DNA from: Luteitalea sp.
Lineage (GTDB): Bacteria; Acidobacteriota; Vicinamibacteria; Vicinamibacterales; Vicinamibacteraceae
Direction of reading: 5' to 3'
DNA length: 64,000 bases
Assembly: GCA_009377605.1 (NCBI GenBank)
Contig: WHTT01000004.1
Span: forward strand, 1-64,000
Below, one piece after another: positions 33,533 through 42,600 of the stretch. Made by a program: the position numbers and the translations under genes. The notes under the pieces were generated by a model that was not told the origin of the DNA, searched no databases, and saw only the letters and a program-made list of their open reading frames with translations. Position 1 is the first letter of the stretch; the number at the start of each line of letters is the position of its first letter.

Positions 33533-34456
33533 TCAGTCGACCGACTTGAGCGCAATCGAGCCGTCAGAGGTACGGATCTTCAGCAGATGTCCTCCGTCAC
33601 CCAAACGCGTTCGCAGTGATTGACGAGATCGATCGCGGCCCTCGGCGTCCCGGTCGAAGCGCAGCTCCGGAACCAAGCCGGCGATACGGACACGGCCGTC
33701 GCCGGTAAACGCGTCGAGCTCCGCGTCGAACGACGCAGGAAGTATCAACACGACAGCGCCATCGCCGGTCTCGACATTCCAATTGGTTCTCATGCTGCTC
33801 CCCGGCAAGGCCCGCACGGTCACGGAGCCGTCGCCGGTGCGAACGTTCAGATCCATGATCCGCCCCCTCACGGACACGTTCCCATCGCCGGTGGTCAGGT
33901 CGCAGCGCCCCTCCACATCCTCGATCTTAATCCGGCCGTCCCCGGTGTGCGCCCGCACGTCTCCCTTGACCTTCAGGGCGGTCAGACTGCCATCGGCGGT
34001 GCGCAGCTCGATGGGTCCCTCGACCCCCTCCACGCTGATCGATCCGTCATCGCTGCGCACCACCAAGCGGCACCGTGCTGGCACCCAGGCGGTCACTCTT
34101 GCGCTCTGAGGGGCGCCCACGAAGTCCCATGTCCCCTGCGGCGACCGCTGAACTTGGACGTGAATGCGAGAGCCGTCCTGGTCGCTCACGACCTGGATGC
34201 CGTCGAGCAGCTCGGACGTGGCGCCCCGCTTTTCGACATCGACTGCCACCTCGGGCCGATCCCACGCGCGCACGTCGATTCTGCCGTTGAACGTGGAGAG
34301 CGTGACCTCCGGAATCCCGTCGACCTCGAAGCGCGCCTGCTCAGTGGCGACCTGACCTTCCGAGTCGACCTGAACCACGCAGCCGACGAGAAGCCAGGAG
34401 ACCGCAAGCGTCGCCACGAGCGGCAGGCGGGAGAAGTCAAACCGTACAGATCCCAT
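33533..34456 (-). CDS. DUF4097-type beta-helix lipoprotein
   Basis: 307-residue protein, lipobox WLLVGC at residues 21-26 (lipidation at the cysteine). From residue 45 it is a series of short beta strands with repeated 'DG..' turns: STFNGRIDVRAW, SDDGSISVEGVEGPIELRTADGSLTALKV, TGDGRIKIEDVEG, TTGDGNVSVRG, RTGDGSVTVRAL, TGDGAVVLIL, RTSDGSIALKSVD (quoted separately). This is the pattern of the DUF4097/putative adhesin parallel beta-helix. It is membrane-attached and faces the periplasm or surface. The role is unknown. It is convergent with the QueC-like gene (27-bp gap). Confidence 0.78.
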   Translation of the reverse strand: MGSVRFDFSRLPLVATLAVSWLLVGCVVQVDSEGQVATEQARFEVDGIPEVTLSTFNGRIDVRAWDRPEVAVDVEKRGATSELLDGIQVVSDQDGSRIHVQVQRSPQGTWDFVGAPQSARVTAWVPARCRLVVRSDDGSISVEGVEGPIELRTADGSLTALKVKGDVRAHTGDGRIKIEDVEGRCDLTTGDGNVSVRGRIMDLNVRTGDGSVTVRALPGSSMRTNWNVETGDGAVVLILPASFDAELDAFTGDGRVRIAGLVPELRFDRDAEGRDRSRQSLRTRLGDGGHLLKIRTSDGSIALKSVD

Positions 34457-34538
34457 CTCGAATACGTAGACGGTCGAACGCAGCCCAAGGTTCTTGCGGG
34501 CCGCGCCCTAGCGAGGCGTCCTTTTCGGCCTCAAGGGT

Positions 34539-35735
34539 TCAGCTGGCGACAGTATTAGCAGCGTAGGCGAGCTGGCCTCCCACGTAGGTGCTGCGAACCT
34601 GCAAGTCGGCCCCGAGCACGGTGAGATCGGCAACCGCACCGGCGCGGATCGCACCGACATCGGCAAGTCCGAGCTGTTCCGCCTGATTGGTGGCGCACAG
34701 CCGGGCCGCGTCCACCACCGAAAGGCCTAGTATCTGTACCACGAAGCGAAACGCTCCATCCATGGTCAGCCGGCTCCCGGCGAGTGTCCCATCGTCCAGG
34801 AAGCAGGCCGTTTCACGGACGGTCACGCGCCGGCCACCGAGCTCGACGCGCGAGCCGACCGGGAGCCCCGCTCCGGCGGTGCCATCGGTGATGACCATCA
34901 CGCGCGGCACACGCTTGGCGGCAATGGCTGTCCGCACCATGATCGGATGCACGTGATAGCCATCACACACGATCTCAGCCGCAACATCCTCGGATTCCAA
35001 CACGGCACCAACGAGGCCCGGCTCCCGGTGATTGAGCGGCGGCATTCGGTTGAAGAGGTGCGTGGCCTGCCGCGCGCCCGCTTCGATGCCTGCACGCCCC
35101 TGCTCGAGCGTCGCACCGGAGTGCCCGAGCGAGACGTGGATGCCGCGGGAGACGAGCCTGTCGAGCAACGGCAGCGCATGCGGCAGCTCCGGCGCCAGCG
35201 TCACGATACCAACCTCGGGCTGGTAGGCATCTATTACTCGAAGAATCTCGTCACCGGCGGTATCCTCGCGCCGCTCCGTCGGCGACGGCGGCTCGCAGAG
35301 GTGCTCGAGCGGCTGTGCGCCACGATAGTCCGGGTTGATGAAGTTGCTCTCCAAGTGCGCCGGCAAGACGCGCGCTCCCTGCATCTCGGGTTGCCGCCGA
35401 CGAGCCGCGCGCGTGGCACTCAAGGCGCGCTCGAGATCCTGCGGGCCGCATGCGATCGTGGTGGGGCAAAACGCGGTTACACCGTACTTCACGAGACGCG
35501 CCGCAATCTCCCCAATCGATTCGAGCGGCCCGAGAGCGTCGAGCCCTTCCACGCCGTGTACGTGGACGTCGATGAAACCAGGCACCACGAGATGTCCGCG
35601 AAGATCACGGCGGGTGGGGTCGGCCGGTATACCGCCTTCGCGGATCTCGACGATGCGCCCTTCGTCGATGACAAGGCTGCCATTCCGAACGATTCGATCT
35701 GGTAGGACGATATCCGGACCTGCGAGGATGATCAT
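34539..35735 (-). CDS. nagA: N-acetylglucosamine-6-phosphate deacetylase
   Basis: 398-residue amidohydrolase that deacetylates GlcNAc-6-phosphate in amino-sugar recycling. Metal-binding motif VPGFIDVHVHGVEG (HxH, about residues 57-59), the glutamate of LPAHLESNFINPDYRGA, HSGATLEQG, ATHLFNRMPPLNHREPG, the histidine of CDGYHVHP, and the catalytic Asp in VMVITDGTAGAGLP. All elements of NagA are present. It overlaps the upstream small PIN-like gene by ATGA. No NagB or PTS gene is seen nearby. Confidence 0.92.
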   Translation of the reverse strand: MIILAGPDIVLPDRIVRNGSLVIDEGRIVEIREGGIPADPTRRDLRGHLVVPGFIDVHVHGVEGLDALGPLESIGEIAARLVKYGVTAFCPTTIACGPQDLERALSATRAARRRQPEMQGARVLPAHLESNFINPDYRGAQPLEHLCEPPSPTERREDTAGDEILRVIDAYQPEVGIVTLAPELPHALPLLDRLVSRGIHVSLGHSGATLEQGRAGIEAGARQATHLFNRMPPLNHREPGLVGAVLESEDVAAEIVCDGYHVHPIMVRTAIAAKRVPRVMVITDGTAGAGLPVGSRVELGGRRVTVRETACFLDDGTLAGSRLTMDGAFRFVVQILGLSVVDAARLCATNQAEQLGLADVGAIRAGAVADLTVLGADLQVRSTYVGGQLAYAANTVAS

Positions 35736-36193
35736 CGATCAGCGTCTGCCGTCAAACGGCTACCTGGGTACACGAGCAGCTTACGGCCTACCAGCGGTAG
35801 GTCGCGCGCCGTCAGGACATCACCGTCCGTGTTGCCTCGCTCGCACCGAAAGAGCCGGCGATCGAGGTTTCGGAGCAACAACGAGAGCGCACGCTCGTCG
35901 GGTGCCGACAGCACGATCACACCGCCACACTCGAGGGGTGGGAAACGGCGATCGTCGAAGTAGTCGCGGTCGAGCGTCAAGAGCGTGCGCCGCATCTCGC
36001 GGGCACGACGAAAGTGCTCGCTGTCACGTGCACGACGGAGATCGGCGTGCTCCATGACGAAGAACACATCCCAGCCCAGACGTTCACGCATGAACCCGAC
36101 AAGGCCTGCCGGAAGATTGGCGTCCGCGTAGACGAGCGGGTTGCGCGACACACGTGTCTGCCAATGCCCAAGCTCTGATGTCAGGGTGCCCAT
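35732..36193 (-). CDS. DUF5615/Mut7-C-like PIN-type protein
   Basis: 153-residue protein with the hallmarks of DUF5615 PIN-like proteins: VYADANLPAGLVGFMRERLGWDV (first Asp of the acidic centre), a helix LRRARDSEHFRRARE and TLDRDYFDDRRFPPLECGGVIVL (second acidic cluster; quoted in part). Relatives are often toxin-like nucleases next to small antitoxins, but the adjoining gene here is nagA, with which it overlaps by four bases, and no antitoxin-like gene is seen. A role in RNA cleavage is inferred only from the fold. Confidence 0.7.
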   Translation of the reverse strand: MGTLTSELGHWQTRVSRNPLVYADANLPAGLVGFMRERLGWDVFFVMEHADLRRARDSEHFRRAREMRRTLLTLDRDYFDDRRFPPLECGGVIVLSAPDERALSLLLRNLDRRLFRCERGNTDGDVLTARDLPLVGRKLLVYPGSRLTADADR

Positions 36194-36235
36194 ATGGCTG
36201 GTAGTAGCTTACCAGACCTGATAGCGTTAAGTTGG

Positions 36236-36275
36236 CAGGGGATCAAGGGATCAAGGGATACAGGTCAGGGGTCGC
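36236..36275. repeat. 7-bp repeat GGATCAA / GGGTCAG
   Basis: GGGGATCAAGGGATCAAGGG and following AGGTCAGGGGTC show heptad spacing of GGGATCA/GGGTCAG. The array lies between the divergent PIN-like gene and the membrane gene. The 63.7 kb array uses the same unit. Confidence 0.6.
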
Positions 36276-36289
36276 TCGCGAGAGATACC

Positions 36290-36730
36290 ATGGTCGATTC
36301 GACTTCGTTACCGCTGATATTGGTCGGGGTGTACATCGTCAGCGGCGGTCTGCTCATGTTGTGGCTGTTCCTGTATATCAAGGGTCGCCCGGTGAACGAA
36401 GGACAGGTATTTCGAGCAAGCCGTCTGAGCGCGGGCAACCGACTGCTTCCCACGCAGGTGGTCATCACGCCACAGAGCGTGGTGCGCTACACACCGCGCT
36501 GGGTTGGCCGCCACGAACACTCGATCCACATGGCCCACGTCGCTTCGGTGCGTATCGACACGAGACTGCTCTTCTCCGATGTCTACATCGAGACAACCGG
36601 CGGCACGAGCGCTATCGTGTGCACGGGTCACACGAAAGGTGCCGCGAAACGCATGAAGGCGCTCATCGAGGAGCACCAGTCCGACTACTACAAGAAGCAC
36701 GAAGGCCCCACCAGCGCGACCCGTGTCTGA
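36290..36730 (+). CDS. membrane-anchored bacterial PH-like domain protein
   Basis: 146-residue protein with one N-terminal membrane helix (LPLILVGVYIVSGGLLMLWLFLY, quoted without its ends) and a cytoplasmic or periplasmic beta-rich domain (about 50-135: TQVVITPQSVVRYTPRWVGRHEHSIHM, SVRIDTRLLFSDVYIETTGG, then a C-terminal helix AAKRMKALIEEHQ; quoted in part). The strand-strand-helix order is that of bacterial PH (bPH/DUF304-like) domains. The function is unknown. I start at ATG 36290, ahead of the hydrophobic segment; longer frames run through the repeat array. It overlaps the reductase gene that follows. Confidence 0.65.
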   Translation: MVDSTSLPLILVGVYIVSGGLLMLWLFLYIKGRPVNEGQVFRASRLSAGNRLLPTQVVITPQSVVRYTPRWVGRHEHSIHMAHVASVRIDTRLLFSDVYIETTGGTSAIVCTGHTKGAAKRMKALIEEHQSDYYKKHEGPTSATRV

Positions 36731-37451
36731 TGTCCTGACCTTGACGCTCCGGAGCATCCGCGTCGCCACCTCCGCCACCCGTATCCTGGAAGCGGATCTC
36801 GGTAACACGCCCTTCCATTTCCGGGCGGGACAGGCTGTCGTCATGGGGCTGCACGGGGACCCGGTCAGGCAGCCGTATTCGATCGCGTGCGCGCCGGCCG
36901 ATGTGCGGCGCACCCGGCGTCTCGAGTTCCTGGTGGCGGTGAATGGATCTGGACGCGAGGGCACGCCGCTCGCGGGCCTTCGGCCGGGTGCGAAGCTGGA
37001 CGTCGAGGGCCCTTCCGGATCGTTCGTGCTGCCCGATGCACTGGATGCGCGCCCGCTCCTCTTCATCGGCGGCGGAACCGGCATTGCACCGCTCCGCTCG
37101 ATGATCCGTGAGGCGCTGGCCCGACACCACCCGGCCCCCGTGACACTCATCTATAGTGCCCGGCGCACGGCGGAGTTCTCATACCTCGACGAGCTCCGTC
37201 GTCTCGTACGGCAAGGTCGTCTGCAGCTCTTGCTCACCGTGACGCGGCTCGCAGGTCCACGCTGGCGCGGTGAGCGCGGCCGGATCACGCGCACGCTTCT
37301 CGAGCACCGCGTCCAGCACTTAGGGGCGAGCGCACGAGACCTCGAAGCGTTTCTGTGCGGTTCGCCGACGTTTGTGAGCGACCTCGCACGGCTGGTCAGC
37401 CAGATCGGCATCCCCGTGGCGCGTATTCACACGGAGCGTTGGCACGACTAA
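36723..37451 (+). CDS. FNR-type flavin/NAD(P)H oxidoreductase
   Basis: 242-residue single-chain ferredoxin-NADP reductase-like protein. FAD site RQPYSIACAP (RxYS motif, about residues 50-59), a beta-barrel N-terminal domain, and the NAD(P)-binding domain with LLFIGGGTGIAPLRSMIREAL and FLCGSPTFVSDLARLV (CGxP motif). There is no fused [2Fe-2S] ferredoxin domain, so it would need a separate electron carrier. Start is GTG at 36723, eight bases inside the upstream gene, so the two are coupled. Substrate unknown. Confidence 0.82.
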   Translation: MSDVLTLTLRSIRVATSATRILEADLGNTPFHFRAGQAVVMGLHGDPVRQPYSIACAPADVRRTRRLEFLVAVNGSGREGTPLAGLRPGAKLDVEGPSGSFVLPDALDARPLLFIGGGTGIAPLRSMIREALARHHPAPVTLIYSARRTAEFSYLDELRRLVRQGRLQLLLTVTRLAGPRWRGERGRITRTLLEHRVQHLGASARDLEAFLCGSPTFVSDLARLVSQIGIPVARIHTERWHD

Positions 37452-37462
37452 CCACAGAGGAC

Positions 37463-37765
37463 CTACTTCACGGCCAGCTTCGACTCCACGTTCTTGACCC
37501 CGGAGATGGAGCGGGCCACCGTGAGCGCCTTCTGTGCTTCCGTTTTGGAACCGACCGGCCCCGACAGGGTCACGACACCATTGGTGACGGCGACCTTGAT
37601 GGCGGACCCTTTCACCTCGGGATCGTTGAGCAGCGCCGTCGTCACTCGCACTTGAATCGTGGTGTCGTCGGCCGGCCGGCTCACGCGCTGCGCGCATCCA
37701 GCGGCAAGTGATGCGGTAATCGCGATCGCGAACAATCCCAGCACCAAACGATGGCTTAGATTCAT
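37463..37765 (-). CDS. BON-domain lipoprotein
   Basis: 100-residue lipoprotein: signal with lipobox SLAAGC at residues 19-24, then one BON domain (about 35-98: TTIQVRVTTALLNDPEVKGSAIKVAVTNGVVTLSGPVGS, quoted in part, then AQKALTVARSISGVKNVESKLAV). BON domains bind phospholipids or other membrane components and are common in OsmY-like envelope stress proteins. It is convergent with the reductase gene and follows the fabI gene on the same strand. Confidence 0.85.
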   Translation of the reverse strand: MNLSHRLVLGLFAIAITASLAAGCAQRVSRPADDTTIQVRVTTALLNDPEVKGSAIKVAVTNGVVTLSGPVGSKTEAQKALTVARSISGVKNVESKLAVK

Positions 37766-37810
37766 CGATACCCCTCGTGCTAAGTACGCGTCTGGCCCAG
37801 GTTGTCGTTT

Positions 37811-38587
37811 CTACATGCCCATTGCGTGCAATCCGGCGTCCACGAAGAGGACCTCCCCGGTGATAGCGCGCGACTCGTGACCGAGCAAGAACAGCGCCGT
37901 GTCGGCCACCTCTGCGCCCACGATGTTGCGCTTGAGCGGCGCGCGATCGCGGGCCACCTGCAACATGCTGGAGAAGCCGGCGACCCCCGCAGAGGCGAGC
38001 GTCTTCACCGGGCCAGCAGAGACGGCATTCACACGAATGTTCTCAGCGCCGAGATCTGCCGCCAGGTACCGGACCGAGGCCTCGAGCGCAGCCTTCGCCA
38101 CGCCCATGACATTGTAGTTCGGGATCACCCGCTCGCTACCGAGATAGGTCAGTGTGACGATGCTGCCGCCGCCACGCTTGGTCATGAGCGGTGCCGCACC
38201 GGCCGCCAAGGTGACCAAGGAGTACGCGCTCACGTCGAGCGCGATTCGGAATGCCTCGCGTGACGTCTGGACGAACGGTTCCGCCAACGCCTCGCGTGGG
38301 GCGAACGCCGCACCGTGGACCAAGAAATCGAGGCTCCCAAGCTCTTGTTCAATGGTCGCGAACAGCGCGCCCACCTGCTCGTCGCTCGCCACGTCGCACG
38401 GCAGCAGCAGCGGCGCCCGTGGCAAGGTCGCGGCAAGCTCGCGCACGTTCTCCTCGAGTCGCGCGTTCTGGAACGTCAGCACGAGATGCGCGCCAGCCTG
38501 AGCCGCCGCTTGCGCAATCGCCCAGGCGAGCGACCGTTTGTTGGCCACACCCACAACCAGACCTGTTCGACCGGACAAGTCACTCAT
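37811..38587 (-). CDS. fabI: enoyl-[acyl-carrier-protein] reductase FabI
   Basis: 258-residue NADH-dependent enoyl-ACP reductase for the last step of fatty-acid elongation. FabI-type short-chain dehydrogenase features: GLVVGVANKRSLAWAIAQA (glycine-rich cofactor site), FLVHGAAFAPREAL, LTYLGSERVIPNYNVMGVAKAALE (active-site Tyr-x6-Lys, quoted in part) and the C-terminal ITGEVLFVDAGLHAMGM. The NVMG between Tyr and Lys and SAYS instead of Arg-rich FabG features distinguish it from FabG. ATG 38587 gives MSDLSGR; a start three codons upstream is possible. Confidence 0.92.
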   Translation of the reverse strand: MSDLSGRTGLVVGVANKRSLAWAIAQAAAQAGAHLVLTFQNARLEENVRELAATLPRAPLLLPCDVASDEQVGALFATIEQELGSLDFLVHGAAFAPREALAEPFVQTSREAFRIALDVSAYSLVTLAAGAAPLMTKRGGGSIVTLTYLGSERVIPNYNVMGVAKAALEASVRYLAADLGAENIRVNAVSAGPVKTLASAGVAGFSSMLQVARDRAPLKRNIVGAEVADTALFLLGHESRAITGEVLFVDAGLHAMGM

Positions 38588-38617
38588 GCAACACACTTAT
38601 ATACGAAAAGGGCTCCG

Positions 38618-38700
38618 TGAAAGGGGACAGCCCTTGTTTTCGGACACTGCTATTTTGGACAGCGCGTTTTTGGATACCGCGTTTTTGGATACTGCGCTGA
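38618..38700. repeat. GGGGACAGCCC motif plus three 15-bp tandem repeats
   Basis: AAGGGGACAGCCCTTGTTTTCG is followed by three tandem units: ATTTTGGACAGCGCG (38652-38666), TTTTTGGATACCGCG (38667-38681) and TTTTTGGATACTGCG (38682-38696). Upstream of fabI, in the gap to the zinc-ribbon gene. The GGGGACAG core also occurs in the hairpins at 53563-53632 and 54313-54340. Confidence 0.65.
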
Positions 38701-38734
38701 CGAAATCGAGGACAGCCTTCGCTCCCTCGTCCAC

Positions 38735-39454
38735 CTAACGGGAGCGTCTCGGCCCTGGGGAGCGGCGGCCGTCGCGGTCAGGTCGCGATGAGCCCCGCGG
38801 CCGGGACGGTCGCGCGTTGAATCCGCCCTTACCGCCAGGCTTGGGGTCACCGGACCAGCCGCTGCCCTTGCCTCCGCCACGCACCCGGCGCCCGCCCTGC
38901 TTGGTGGGGCCGTTCCGCATGCGGTGCATCGTGAACTCGGGCGGCTGGCGGGTGCCTGTCTGCCCTTCGGGACGAGGCAGCGTGGCGCGAATGAGGGTCA
39001 CGCGGTGATGGGGATGGGGGCCCTCGTCGGCCGCTTCCTCTCGAGGGACGGCGTCCAACGACTCTTCGGCGGCGCTCGTTTCGTCGCTCTCAGGCGAGAG
39101 CGCCGCCGCGGCGACGGCATCCGAGGCACGCTCGGCAGAGTCGACAGCACTGACGCTATCTGCGAGCTCGGTCACCGGTTCTTGCGACGACTCGGCTGGA
39201 GCAGGGAGCGCAGGCGGCTGCTCGGTCAGTCCCTCGAGCACCTCCTTGTAGAGCGCCTTTGGCTCCTCCTTCTTGCGACGGCGGGCCGGCACCCGTGCAT
39301 GCTTGTACGGGTGCTCAGTGTCACACGTCGTGCACCGAGTCTTGATGATGTCGTCGCCGACCATGGCGACAATCACGTGATTACTCAAGCGGCGCTCGTG
39401 CGGACAGTAATCGTCCAGCACGTCACCGAGCCGAAGCCGGCGCTGTTCCATCAA
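38735..39454 (-). CDS. zinc-ribbon-like protein with disordered acidic middle and basic Gly/Arg tail
   Basis: 239-residue protein of unusual composition. The N-terminal 50 residues hold possible metal ligands (DDYCPHERRLSNHVIV, RCTTCDTEHPYKHARV), suggesting a zinc-ribbon fold. The middle (about 70-150) is acidic and rich in Ala, Ser and Glu. After a short motif (HHRVTLIRATLPRPEGQTGT) the tail (about 185-239) is very basic and rich in Gly, Arg, Pro and Ser, e.g. GGRRVRGGGKGSG. The layout suggests nucleic-acid binding. No family is recognised. It stands alone between fabI and the VPS10 gene on the same strand. Confidence 0.68.
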   Translation of the reverse strand: MMEQRRLRLGDVLDDYCPHERRLSNHVIVAMVGDDIIKTRCTTCDTEHPYKHARVPARRRKKEEPKALYKEVLEGLTEQPPALPAPAESSQEPVTELADSVSAVDSAERASDAVAAAALSPESDETSAAEESLDAVPREEAADEGPHPHHRVTLIRATLPRPEGQTGTRQPPEFTMHRMRNGPTKQGGRRVRGGGKGSGWSGDPKPGGKGGFNARPSRPRGSSRPDRDGRRSPGPRRSR

Positions 39455-39494
39455 GTCCCCCGGTTAGACAACGGCAGGCGGGAAAAGCCTAGAT

Positions 39495-39522
39495 GCAAAA
39501 AGCGGGACACTCCGTTTTTTGC
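39495..39522. terminator. hairpin with A/T-rich flanks
   Basis: GCAAAAAGCGGGACACTCCGTTTTTTGC: stem of A-rich 5' arm with T-rich 3' arm and inner GGA/TCC. It could end transcription from either side. It sits in the gap upstream of the zinc-ribbon gene and downstream of the VPS10 gene. Confidence 0.5.
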
Positions 39523-39670
39523 ACGCTGTACTCAGGTTGAGGTTTTCTGAGCGAGCCTGTGAACGTCGTTTCAGCAGGCGACTTGTAACCTCAGAAGTAG
39601 GGCACGCTAAGTTTAGCAACATGTGAGCACAATTGCAATGCAAATTGCTCATCCAAAAGCGCTCATCCGC

Positions 39671-42600
39671 CTACGGCCGTTTCTCCGAGCCCTCGTCCGC
39701 CGGTGCCACGGCCGCAATAGCGTCGAGATCGTGTCGCTCGAGCGCCTGATTGAAAGCTGTCAGATCACGATCGATGAGTGTCTGTAGCTGCCGAAGCTCG
39801 GTATCCAGGCTGGCGCTGAGCTGCTCGAACAGCGCCTCGCTCTGGGCCGTTGGCCGCCCGTCGGCGCTCTCCACCACACCTTGCAGCGCGGCAAGCTTGT
39901 TGTTCAACCGAATACCGTAGTTGAGCGCATCCTGATTGCTCTTCAAGCGGTACTGGTAGATCGCGCCCTCGACCTCCGTCAGCTTCTGCGCGAGCGCCTT
40001 CGCGTCCGCCGTCAGATTCGCGTCGCCCGCCTGCTTCGTGCGATCGTCGATCTGCGCTCTAACATGGCGGATGTTGACGACGGCGTCGTGCGCTTCGCTC
40101 ACCCGCTGATTGATCCGCTGAGCCAGCTCGAATTGCGCCGTCAGGTCGTCCGCCGTCATGTTTGCCCGGGGATCTGCCGCTGTCGAGAACGATGCTTCCT
40201 TCGTCTGGCCGTCTGCCGTGACGCGCACTCGATAGGTGCCCGGCAGCGCGAGCGGACCGCGTACGTTCCCCGCCCACATAATGAGGCCTTCGAACTTGCG
40301 AGCATCTTCATGCCGCATGTCCCAAGAAAGGCGGTTGACGACCGCCTTCGTTCCCACGCGAACGGGTGGTGCTCCGGGCCCACGCTCTTCTTCTTCCTCT
40401 TCCTCTTCTTCCTCTTCCTCCTCGCCCTCTTTCTGTTTCTCTTTCTCGCCTTCATCCGAGTCGCCCGACCTGGAGGTCGCGCCCGCACCTGATTGTTCGT
40501 CTTGTGCCTGTCCGGTCTTGTCTGTCTCCGATCCCGACGGCTCCTCTGCAGCCTCTTCGTCCGTATCCGATTCGTCGGTGCTCTCTTGTTTCGCCGTCGT
40601 GCTGCTGTATCGGCGTATCACCTGACCACTCTCGTCGAGGATCTCGACACTCACCTCTTTCGCATCTTCCGCAAGGTAGTAGTCGATGGTCACTCCGTTG
40701 TCGACTCGGCGAATCGCCTCGCGCGGCGTGAAGAGATGAAAGCTGCTCGTCGCCAGCTCGGGTCGCAGCTGCCGCAACACCTCGATGTCGTCGAGCACGT
40801 AGAACGACCGGCCATGCGTGCCGATCACGAGATCCTGCGCGGTCGACACGATGCCGTGCACCGGTGTCACGGGCAGCTTCAGACGCAGCCCCTGCCACGA
40901 TCCGCCGTCGTCGAACGACACGTAGATCCCGTGCTCAGTGCCGAGGTACAGCAAGCCGGGACGCTCGATGTCCTCGCGGACGACGCGTGCGAAATCATCG
41001 GGTGGTAAGCCACCGACAATCGTCGTCCAGGTCTGACCATAGTCGTCCGTTTTGTAGACGTACGGCGCCCGATCGGCGCGTTGATACCGGTTGGCGGCGA
41101 GGTACGCGGTTCCGGCCTTGTGCGGCGATGCCTCAATCAGGCTGATCCGCGCGAACTCGGACAGGTCGGGCGGTGTGATCTCCTGCCAGCTCTTGGCGCC
41201 GTCGCGTGTGATGTGCACGACACCGTCGTCGGAGCCGACCCAGATGACGTCTGGCTCGTGCTTGGAGGGGGCGATGGTGAAGATCGTTGCATACGTTTCG
41301 ACGCCGGTTTGGTCGAGCGTGATCGGCCCGCCCGACGGCTCCATCGTCGACGGGTCATGGCGTGTGAGATCCGAGCTGATGCGCTGCCAGCTCTGTCCCT
41401 CATCCGTGCTCCGCCAGAGATGCTGCGACCCCGTATAGAGCACATTGGCGTCCAATGGCGAGAAGACGATCGGATACGTCCACTGGAATCGCTCCGTAAT
41501 CTCCCCGGAGCTGTGGCCCATCGGATTGTCGGGCCAAACCGTGACGGTGCGTGATAGGCGGGTGCGCCGGTCATAGCGCGTCATCGTGCCGCCGTAGCAC
41601 CCGGCAAAGAAGACGTCCGAATCCTTCGGTGACTGCGCGATGTACCCGCTCTCGCAGCCACCGACCGGATAGAGCGCAGCCTCGCCGCCCCCACTGCCGC
41701 CTGGGCCGCGGCCCGGTGGCGCGCTCGACACGCACGCCGTCGAGTTGTCCTGCTGTGCGCCGCAGATGTGGTACGGGACGTCGTCCGTGACGAACGCGTT
41801 ATAGAACTGTGCCGTCGGGAAATCCTGTTCCGTCCAACTCTCACCGCCGGTGACGGAGACGTTCGCCCCGCCGTCGTTGGCCTCGACCATGCGCTTTGGA
41901 TCATCCGGGGCAATCCACAGGTCGTGGTTGTCGCCGTGCGGAACGCGAATCGTCTTGTAGGTCTTGCCCCCGTTGGTCGAACGGTAGAAGCCAGTGTTGA
42001 GCACGTAGACCGTGTCCTCGGCCTTGGGATCGGCGTAGATGCGCGTGTAGTAGAACGCGCGCTGCCGAAGCTTCCGATCGTCACTCATCAGCGTCCACGT
42101 ATCTCCGCCGTCGTCCGACTTGAGCACACCGCCGTCCTCGGCCTCCACGATTGCGTAGACGCGGTTGCTGTCGGCGCCGGACACCGACAGGCCGATCTTG
42201 CCGATGACGCCCTTCGGCAATCCAGGGTTGCGCGTGAGCTCCGTCCAGGTCGCACCCTCGTCTGTCGACTTGAACAGACCACTGCCAGATCCGCCGCTGG
42301 AGAGCGAGTGCGGTGTGCGGAACACCTCCCACAGCGCTGCATAGACGATGTTGGCGTTCTGTGGATCGAGCACGAGATCGACCGCGCCGCTTTTGTCATC
42401 ACGGAAGAGGACCTTCTCCCACGTCTGACCTCCGTCCGTGGATCGGTAGACGCCTCGATCGGGCGTGGCACGATACGGGTCCCCGAGCGCCGCGACGTAG
42501 ACGATCTCTGGGTTCGTGGGATGCACCCGGACGCGCGCCACCGCCATCGTCTTTTCGAGCCCAACGGGCGTCCAGGTCTTGCCGGCATCGGTCGACTTAT

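Noticed and set aside
37811-38587. FabG-type ketoacyl reductase
   Set aside because: The cofactor loop GVANKRSLAWAIA and the YNVMGVAK motif are those of FabI enoyl reductases.
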